Shown here piece after piece: positions 22,772-28,222 of a DNA stretch of 28,222 nt. Source of the DNA: Eubacterium sp. CAG:841 (GTDB lineage: Bacteria > Bacillota > Clostridia > Oscillospirales > CAG-272); assembly GCA_000437375.1 (NCBI GenBank), contig FR898226.1, positions 150,709 through 178,930 of the forward strand. The letters are read 5' to 3'. Below the pieces are notes generated by a model. The model saw nothing but the letters and a program-made list of their open reading frames with translations. It was not told where the DNA came from and ran no database searches. How positions within the stretch are numbered: position 1 is the stretch's first letter; the number at the start of each line of letters is the position of its first letter. Both the position numbers and the translations under genes were made by a program.

Positions 22772-23644
22772 TCATTTATTCTCACTCACAAGCTTCCAGA
22801 AAAGCGCGGAAGGCTCCGGAAGCGATTTTTTACTTTGGCAAACAAGCGCTATCTCCGATGAAAGCGTCTTTTCGTGCAGTTTCAGTATTCTTATACTTTC
22901 ATCGCATTTTCCGGGAAGCGCCGACGTATGTAAAAGGCCGACACCTATTCCGCTGAGCGCAAGAGAGAGCGTCATCTCGGCATCATCGTTTACACAGCAT
23001 ATCTTCGGCACAAGTCCGGATGTCTCAAATACCGATTCTATTATTTTCTGCCATCTGCGATATACTATAAGCGGAGATGCAGAAAGCTCTTGTAAAGATA
23101 TATCGTCACTGTCCGGACAAGAAAAGAATTTTCCGTTTCCTATTGCGGACATTTCTTCCCTCCGTATGTATTCGGTTTCAAAATCTCCTGCGGGAAACGG
23201 AGTACGTATAACCGCCATATCTATTTCCCTGTTGCGTAGCTGTTCAAGCAACTGATATGTATTTGCACTGTGAACGGATATTTTAACATAAGGATATTTA
23301 TCGTGATAATCCTTTATCCAATCTGTAAAAAGCGTTCCTCTTACCGATGATATCGCTCCTATGCGCAGTTCGCCCGCATTACCGCTTCGATAATCGTTCA
23401 TCTCGCTTTTTGCGCTGTCACACATTCCTATTATCTCAAGTGCTCGGCTGTAAAAATGCTGTCCGGCGTCGGTAAGAGAAAGCGTTCTTCCGTCTCGACG
23501 GAAAAGCTTGCACCCAAGCTCGTCCTCAAGCATATGAAGCTGCATTGTAAGAGGAGGCTGAGTCATATGCAGTTTTTCTGCTGCGGCAGTGATCGTTTTT
23601 TCTTCAACCGCGGCTACAAAATAAGTAAGCTGACGAATGTCCAT
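22772..23644 (-). CDS. LysR-family transcriptional regulator
   Basis: A 290-residue regulator. The N-terminal winged helix-turn-helix (MDIRQLTYFVAAVEEKTITA, then AAAEKLHMTQPPLTMQLHML) occupies residues 1-60. A periplasmic-binding-like effector domain follows: GELRIGAISSVRGTLFTDW near 90, then the REIDMAVIRT and SGIGVGLLHTSALPG segments. The ATG at 23644 with GGGAG upstream is chosen; the open frame continues 135 codons further upstream but that stretch overlaps the divergent gene and lacks protein character. It is divergent from the ABC exporter pair with overlapping promoters, so it may control that exporter (inference). The effector is unknown. Confidence 0.9.
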   Translation of the reverse strand: MDIRQLTYFVAAVEEKTITAAAEKLHMTQPPLTMQLHMLEDELGCKLFRRDGRTLSLTDAGQHFYSRALEIIGMCDSAKSEMNDYRSGNAGELRIGAISSVRGTLFTDWIKDYHDKYPYVKISVHSANTYQLLEQLRNREIDMAVIRTPFPAGDFETEYIRREEMSAIGNGKFFSCPDSDDISLQELSASPLIVYRRWQKIIESVFETSGLVPKICCVNDDAEMTLSLALSGIGVGLLHTSALPGKCDESIRILKLHEKTLSSEIALVCQSKKSLPEPSALFWKLVSENK

Positions 23645-23675
23645 AAAAGCTCCCGATTTATACGTTATATATATA

Positions 23676-23724
23676 ATTATACCGTGAAATATATATATGT
23701 CAATATGAATTTGTGTGGTATAAT
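23676..23724. promoter_or_regulatory. overlapping divergent promoters of lysR and the ABC exporter
   Basis: For lysR (minus): TTGACA at 23703-23698, 16-nt spacer, TATAAT at 23681-23676. For the exporter (plus): extended -10 TGGTATAAT with TATAAT at 23719-23724; its -35 would fall near 23696-23703, on top of the lysR -35. The two polymerases would compete. An AT-rich TATATATA run lies between. Confidence 0.75.
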
Positions 23725-23758
23725 AGGCTATGAAATAAACAAAACGGAGAATAAAACA

Positions 23759-25483
23759 ATGCGATATCTTATTCCGTATCTTAAAAAATACAAGCGCGAA
23801 GCAATAATCGCTCCGCTTTTCAAAATGCTTGAAGCCTGCTTTGATCTTATCGTCCCGAAAATTGTTGCAAGCATCGTAAACAAAGGCATCGCCGAAGGCG
23901 ATCGTCGCTATATAATAACCCGATTTGCTATGCTGCTCGGAATGGCGGTTCTCGGCCTTGCATGTAGTTTCGTTGCACAATATTTCGCCGCAAAAGCCTC
24001 TGTCGGAACTGCAACGGGACTCCGTCGTCAGCTTCTTGAAAAAATTCAAAGTCTTAGCTTTACGGAGCTCGACAAAATAGGCACGTCAACTCTCATAACA
24101 AGAATGACAAGCGACGTAAATCAGGTTCAGAGCGGTGCAAACATGTTTTTAAGACTGTTTCTTCGCAGCCCGTTTATCGTATTCGGTGCAATGATTATGG
24201 CATTCACCATAAATGCTGAAATAGCGCTTATTTTCGTTGCAGCCATAATAGTTATGTTCGTTATAGTTTTCGGCATTATGTTTATTACCGCACCGATGTA
24301 TAAAAACGTACAGAAAGAGCTTGACGGTGTAACGGGAGCTACGCGCGAGGACCTGAACGGCGTCCGTGTCATCCGAGCATTCGGTCGGGAAGAAATCCAA
24401 AATGAAAAATTCACAAAAATAAATTCCGCACTTACAAAAGCTCAGCTTCGCGTAGGAAAATTCGCCGCACTGATGAATCCGCTCACATATGTTGTCGTAA
24501 ACGCCGTTATAGTACTTATACTCTGGCTCGGAGCGGAAAAAGTCAATGGCGGAACACTTCTTTCGGGCGATGTCATAGCTTTGATAAATTATATAGGTCA
24601 GATACTTGTTGAGCTCGTCAAGCTTGCGAACCTTGTAGTTCTTCTCGGAAAATCAATCTCCGGAATGGGACGCATAGGTCAGGTGCTTGATACCGAAAGC
24701 TCAATGGCCTTTGATGGCACAAATATCGGACTTGACTGCGACGAAATAATCCGTTTCGATAATGTTTCGCTGAAATATGCGGAAGCGGGAGCAGACTCGC
24801 TTACGGATATATCTTTTTCCGCAAATCGCGGCGATACGATAGGAATAATAGGTGGCACGGGAAGCGGAAAGTCATCTCTTGTGCGGCTTATTCCGCGTTT
24901 CTACGATGCCACAAAAGGATGCGTCTATCTCAAAGAAGAACCCATTAAATCTCTTTCAAAAGATGCTGTTCTTTCCTCCGTCGCAATAGTGGATCAAAAG
25001 CCTCGCCTTTTTTCCGGAACTATACGTTCAAACATGCTTTGGGGTAATAAAAACGCCACGGATGATGATATATGGCATGCGCTCGAAACCGCACAGGCGG
25101 CTGAATTCGTGCGGCAAAAGCCTGACGGTCTTGACGAAAAAGTTCTTCAGGGTGGCTCCAACCTTTCCGGCGGACAAAAGCAACGTCTTACAATAGCAAG
25201 AGCGCTCCTTTCCGGTGCCGATATACTTATTCTCGACGACAGCACTTCTGCCCTCGACTATGCGACCGACGCAGCGCTCCGCAAAGCCATCAAAGCTCTG
25301 CCGGAAAATCTCACCGTTATTATCGTAAGTCAACGCGCAGGCTCGATAGCCTACGCCGATAAGATACTCGTCCTTGACGACGGAAAGCTCGTCGGCATCG
25401 GCAAGCACGAAGAGCTTCTTGAAAGCTGCTCTGTATACAAAGAAATTTACGAAAGCCAATTCGGAACGGAGGCAAAGCAATGA
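23759..25483 (+). CDS. heterodimeric ABC exporter, subunit with degenerate ATP site
   Basis: A 574-residue half-transporter: six membrane helices (about residues 15-290) then a nucleotide-binding domain. Walker A GGTGSGKSS lies near residue 365, signature LSGGQKQRL near 468, Walker B ILILDDSTSALD near 489. The residue after the Walker B aspartate is Asp instead of the catalytic Glu, typical of one half of heterodimeric exporters such as BmrCD or LmrCD. GGAG lies 9 nt before the ATG at 23759; the longer open frame upstream overlaps lysR and is discarded. It overlaps the next gene by 4 nt (ATGA). Confidence 0.92.
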   Translation: MRYLIPYLKKYKREAIIAPLFKMLEACFDLIVPKIVASIVNKGIAEGDRRYIITRFAMLLGMAVLGLACSFVAQYFAAKASVGTATGLRRQLLEKIQSLSFTELDKIGTSTLITRMTSDVNQVQSGANMFLRLFLRSPFIVFGAMIMAFTINAEIALIFVAAIIVMFVIVFGIMFITAPMYKNVQKELDGVTGATREDLNGVRVIRAFGREEIQNEKFTKINSALTKAQLRVGKFAALMNPLTYVVVNAVIVLILWLGAEKVNGGTLLSGDVIALINYIGQILVELVKLANLVVLLGKSISGMGRIGQVLDTESSMAFDGTNIGLDCDEIIRFDNVSLKYAEAGADSLTDISFSANRGDTIGIIGGTGSGKSSLVRLIPRFYDATKGCVYLKEEPIKSLSKDAVLSSVAIVDQKPRLFSGTIRSNMLWGNKNATDDDIWHALETAQAAEFVRQKPDGLDEKVLQGGSNLSGGQKQRLTIARALLSGADILILDDSTSALDYATDAALRKAIKALPENLTVIIVSQRAGSIAYADKILVLDDGKLVGIGKHEELLESCSVYKEIYESQFGTEAKQ

Positions 25484-27213
25484 AAAAGAAAACAACCGCG
25501 CGCGTTCTTTCGCTTATAAAGCCGTATTCCCTTTCCGTTGCGGCAAGTATACTTCTGGCACTCATAAGCACAGCGGCACAGCTTCTTATTCCCGTATTCT
25601 GCGGAAACGCAATCGACGCAATGATAGACAAAGGCAAAGTCGACTTCGAAACAGTTCTAAAGACAATAATAATGGTTGCAGTGACAGCTGCTCTCGGCGC
25701 AATAGCACAGAAATTTCTTGCAAACTGCAACAACAATATTGCCTTTTCCGTATGCCGCGACCTTCGCGACAAAATAAGCAAAAAAATAAACAAGCTTCCT
25801 CTTGCGTATCTTGACACGCATCCATCAGGCGACACGGTAAGCCGTATGATAGCCGACGTTGACACCTTCTCAGACGGGCTTCTTATGGGCTTTACGCAGC
25901 TTTTCACCGGAGTTATAACAATCCTTTCAACGCTCGGTATAATGCTTTACCTCAATTGGAAAATAGCCATTGCGGTGTTTGTCCTCACTCCGCTTTCGTT
26001 CTTTGTGGCAAAGTTTATTGCTTCAAGAACAAATCGCTTTTTCAAAGAACAGGCGATAGCTCGCGGAGAACAGACGGCGCTCACAAACGAACTTGTCGAA
26101 GGTCAAAGCGTTGTAAAAGCGTTCGGTCACGAAGATGAAAGCCTTAAAGATTTTGACGAGGTAAATGAAAAGCTCGGAAAAGCGGCAATGAACGCCACGT
26201 TCTTTTCAAGCCTTACAAATCCCAGCACAAGACTTATAAACAACATCGTTTACGCGGTGGTAACGCTTATAAGCGCTCTTTACGCAGTTTCGGGACATAT
26301 CTCCGTCGGTCAGCTCAGCGTATTTTTGAGCTATGCTTCACAGTACGCCAAGCCTTTTAACGAAATAAGCGGCGTTATAACCGAGCTTCAGAATGCATTC
26401 ACATGCGCCGGCAGAGTGTTTGAACTCCTCGACGAAAGCGATGAAATTCCGGAAAGCCGCGATCCGAAATCCCCTGCACCGAAAGGAAACGTTGAAATCA
26501 AAAACGTATCATTCTCTTATGTTCCGTCGCGACCGCTTATAGAAAATCTTTCTCTCTCCGTAAAATCCGGACAAAGAATAGCGATAGTGGGTCCGACCGG
26601 TTGCGGGAAAACCACGCTTATAAACCTTCTCATGCGCTTCTATGATGTAAATCAAGGAAGCATAGAGGTTGACGGCGTCGACATACGTGATATGACGCGC
26701 AAGGATCTTCGTACAAGGTACGGCATGGTACTTCAGGATACATGGCTTTCGTCGGGTACAGTGCGTGACAACATCGCATTCGGAAAGCCTGATGCCACAT
26801 ACGAAGAAATCGAAGTCGCAGCAAAAGCGGCGCACGCACATTCATTTATCAAAAGGCTTCCGGACGGCTATGACACCGTCATAAAGGAAAACGGAAGCAA
26901 CCTTTCTGCAGGTCAGCGCCAGCTTTTATGCATAGCCCGCGCAATGCTGTCGCTTCCGCAGATGCTTATCCTCGACGAAGCAACTTCATCGATCGACACG
27001 CGAACCGAAATGAAAATACAATCGGCATTTTCTAAAATGATGGCGGGACGTACATCATTTATAGTGGCACACCGCCTTTCCACAATAAAAGAAGCCGATG
27101 TAATACTTGTAATGAAAGACGGTCATGTTATTGAACGCGGAAATCATTCGTCGCTTATCGAGCAGAACGGCTTCTATGCAAAGCTTTATTTCAGTCAATT
27201 CGGCGGAGCATAA
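25480..27213 (+). CDS. heterodimeric ABC exporter, catalytically competent subunit
   Basis: A 577-residue half-transporter with six membrane helices followed by an NBD. Walker A GPTGCGKTT lies near residue 372, signature LSAGQRQLL near 474, canonical Walker B MLILDEATSSID near 494 with the catalytic Glu, and H-loop IVAHRLSTI near 530. The start overlaps the upstream subunit by 4 nt, so the two are made together. The pair probably exports drugs, peptides or lipids; the class is multidrug-like by family, and the substrate is unknown. No strong terminator follows before the TetR promoter. Confidence 0.93.
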   Translation: MKKKTTARVLSLIKPYSLSVAASILLALISTAAQLLIPVFCGNAIDAMIDKGKVDFETVLKTIIMVAVTAALGAIAQKFLANCNNNIAFSVCRDLRDKISKKINKLPLAYLDTHPSGDTVSRMIADVDTFSDGLLMGFTQLFTGVITILSTLGIMLYLNWKIAIAVFVLTPLSFFVAKFIASRTNRFFKEQAIARGEQTALTNELVEGQSVVKAFGHEDESLKDFDEVNEKLGKAAMNATFFSSLTNPSTRLINNIVYAVVTLISALYAVSGHISVGQLSVFLSYASQYAKPFNEISGVITELQNAFTCAGRVFELLDESDEIPESRDPKSPAPKGNVEIKNVSFSYVPSRPLIENLSLSVKSGQRIAIVGPTGCGKTTLINLLMRFYDVNQGSIEVDGVDIRDMTRKDLRTRYGMVLQDTWLSSGTVRDNIAFGKPDATYEEIEVAAKAAHAHSFIKRLPDGYDTVIKENGSNLSAGQRQLLCIARAMLSLPQMLILDEATSSIDTRTEMKIQSAFSKMMAGRTSFIVAHRLSTIKEADVILVMKDGHVIERGNHSSLIEQNGFYAKLYFSQFGGA

Positions 27214-27232
27214 TAAAAAATCCGCTTTTCGA

Positions 27233-27261
27233 TTGACAATAAACACACATTGCGTTATAAT
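27233..27261 (+). promoter_or_regulatory. sigma-A promoter of the TetR gene
   Basis: TTGACA at 27233-27238, 17-nt spacer, TATAAT at 27256-27261, a near-consensus promoter only 20 nt after the exporter stop codon. Confidence 0.88.
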
Positions 27262-27303
27262 AAATCAGATGATATATAATTAAAATATCAAGGAGATTTC
27301 GCA

Positions 27304-27966
27304 ATGCCTCCCAAGCCAAAATTCACAAAGGAAGAAGTAGTAAAAGCCGCGCTGAAGCTTATAAGCGAAAGCGGTATCGACGCGCTTACCTCTCGCGGAC
27401 TCGGAAAATATCTCGGTTGTTCGGCCTGCCCTATCTTTACAATGTTCAAGGATATGGACGAGCTTAAAAACGAAGTATATAAAGCCGCAAAAGCTTTGTT
27501 TGACAGCTATATGTCGGTTTCCGAAAACTATAATCCCGCATACAAGAAAAGAGGTATGCAATGGATAAAATTCGCACAGGAAAACCCAAGACTTTTCCAG
27601 ATGCTGTTTATGTCCGAAACTGGATCCGGCATGGATTTTGAACATGCCATTCAAGCTGTACCGTTCAGCAAAGATGCCGATGTAGCCATAATAATGCGTG
27701 ACTATCACGCAACAAAGCAACAGGCGGAACATCTTTTCGGTCAGATGTGGATATACACTTACGGACTTTGCACACTTTGTGCAACGGGGGTTTGCAGCTT
27801 CACGGAAGAAGAAATTACAATAAGACTCGGCGAGATATTTCAGGGAATGATATTCGTAATACGTTCAAAAAGTGAAGACGTAACAGGCATAAAACCCGTT
27901 GAAAGCAATTCTCTTTCAAGTGAAAATATAAGCAAACATCATCCTGATTTAAGTAAAAATATTTGA
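27304..27966 (+). CDS. TetR-family transcriptional regulator
   Basis: A 220-residue regulator. The N-terminal DNA-binding domain is TKEEVVKAALKLISESGIDA, then LTSRGLGKYLGCSACPIFTM, followed by FKDMDELKNEV (residues about 8-55). The helical ligand-binding domain includes a WIKFAQENPRLFQMLFMSE segment and a TetR_C-type WIYTYGLCTLCATGV helix. The C-terminal 30 residues are Ser/Asn-rich and probably disordered. AAGGAG precedes the ATG. It sits directly behind the ABC exporter with its own strong promoter, so it is a candidate repressor of that exporter or of itself; the ligand is unknown. Confidence 0.9.
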   Translation: MPPKPKFTKEEVVKAALKLISESGIDALTSRGLGKYLGCSACPIFTMFKDMDELKNEVYKAAKALFDSYMSVSENYNPAYKKRGMQWIKFAQENPRLFQMLFMSETGSGMDFEHAIQAVPFSKDADVAIIMRDYHATKQQAEHLFGQMWIYTYGLCTLCATGVCSFTEEEITIRLGEIFQGMIFVIRSKSEDVTGIKPVESNSLSSENISKHHPDLSKNI

Positions 27967-27981
27967 AAAACAAAAAAACAC

Positions 27982-28017
27982 ACAGCCCTCTGCAAAAAAT
28001 GCAGAGGGCTGTTTTTC
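27982..28017. terminator. terminator after the TetR gene
   Basis: CAGCCCTCTGCA and TGCAGAGGGCTG form a perfect 12-bp stem around a five-A loop, with A residues on the left and T5 on the right. It probably works for the convergent minus-strand gene too. Confidence 0.92.
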
Positions 28018-28022
28018 AGTTG

Positions 28023-28222
28023 TCATTTTTCGTATGAAAAGTAACCGAAGTCGCCGTTTCCGCCGGTGTAGAGTCCGTCATCCTTTACAAGCGCCGCAAC
28101 ACAGCCTCTCATCTTGTAGAGCATCGCACAAACATAATAATCGAAATCATCCTTAAGACAAGGCACGCTGTATTTTGCGATTACGCCGACTGCATCGTCA
28201 TGAAGCTTTTTCATTGCCGCCA
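28023..28222 (-). CDS. partial unrecognised protein, C-terminal end only
   Basis: The frame is open from the right edge of the window to a TGA at 28025-28023, giving the last 65 residues of a longer protein or, if the ATG at 28214 is used, a 63-residue one. The end reads YKMRGCVAALVKDDGLYTGG and finishes GDFGYFSYEK. Two cysteines are present. No family is recognised. The lack of a visible ribosome site before 28214 and the open edge favour a truncated longer gene. Confidence 0.55.
   Translation of the reverse strand, partial: AAMKKLHDDAVGVIAKYSVPCLKDDFDYYVCAMLYKMRGCVAALVKDDGLYTGGNGDFGYFSYEK

Noticed and set aside
23456..24049. Extended N-termini for the LysR gene (to 24049) and the first exporter gene (from 23456)
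   Set aside because: The extensions overlap each other's coding or promoter regions, lack ribosome sites and have no family similarity; the internal ATGs with good ribosome sites match family lengths.
1..28222. CRISPR array, rRNA, prophage or integron structure
   Set aside because: No regularly spaced repeats, rRNA segments, phage structural genes or recombinases were seen in the window.

Overview
The window looks like a chromosomal segment of a moderate-GC Gram-positive anaerobe, most likely an uncultured gut Clostridia (Oscillospirales or a relative). The reasons are strong AGGAGG-type ribosome sites, textbook sigma-A promoters, lipoproteins with Firmicutes-style signal peptides, heterodimeric ABC exporters with an asymmetric catalytic site, and FucI, consistent with life on host or plant glycans. 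No ribosomal RNA, CRISPR array, transposase or integrase was seen. Most genes are ordinary core or semi-core functions; the accessory-looking part is 2.5-5.3 kb.

Layout. (1) 0-1.8 kb: fucI (minus) with its own promoter. (2) 2.0-2.4 kb: two tRNA-Leu genes (GAG and CAG anticodons), each followed by a rho-independent terminator. (3) 2.5-4.6 kb: two XRE-type regulators in tandem. A 147-bp DNA repeat links the C-terminal tail of the first to an out-of-frame fragment behind the second, and a perfect palindrome sits at the expected transcription start of each. (4) 4.7-5.3 kb: an AT-rich minus-strand gene of unknown function whose C-terminus appears frameshifted. (5) 5.4-7.2 kb: mtnN-pilT operon (minus). 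(6) 7.5-13.8 kb: xpt, a BMP-family nucleoside-binding lipoprotein, the NupOPQ-type ABC importer, and a small ThyX-like protein, forming one purine and nucleoside scavenging unit. Two tandem terminators lie between the binding protein and the ATPase. (7) 13.8-20.2 kb (minus): an operon of a 30-codon leader ORF, pyrG, purB, purA and a BspA/SGNH-type lipoprotein, converging on the scavenging unit at a shared terminator. (8) 20.4-22.7 kb: a two-gene ABC-2 transporter. (9) 22.8-28.0 kb: a LysR regulator divergent from a heterodimeric ABC exporter pair, then a TetR regulator. (10) The right edge cuts an unrecognised minus-strand gene.

How the genes work together. The centre of the window is nucleotide economy. 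Nucleosides or bases are imported by BMP/NupOPQ and xanthine is salvaged to XMP by Xpt. On the facing strand IMP is converted to AMP (PurA, PurB) and UTP to CTP (PyrG). MtnN nearby recycles adenine from MTA/SAH. The items most worth checking are the leader ORF overlapping the pyrG start, the ThyX-like protein lacking the ThyX signature in the nucleoside-import operon, the duplicated XRE tail with the FtsK-gamma-like regulator, and the surface lipoprotein embedded in the pyrG-purB-purA operon.
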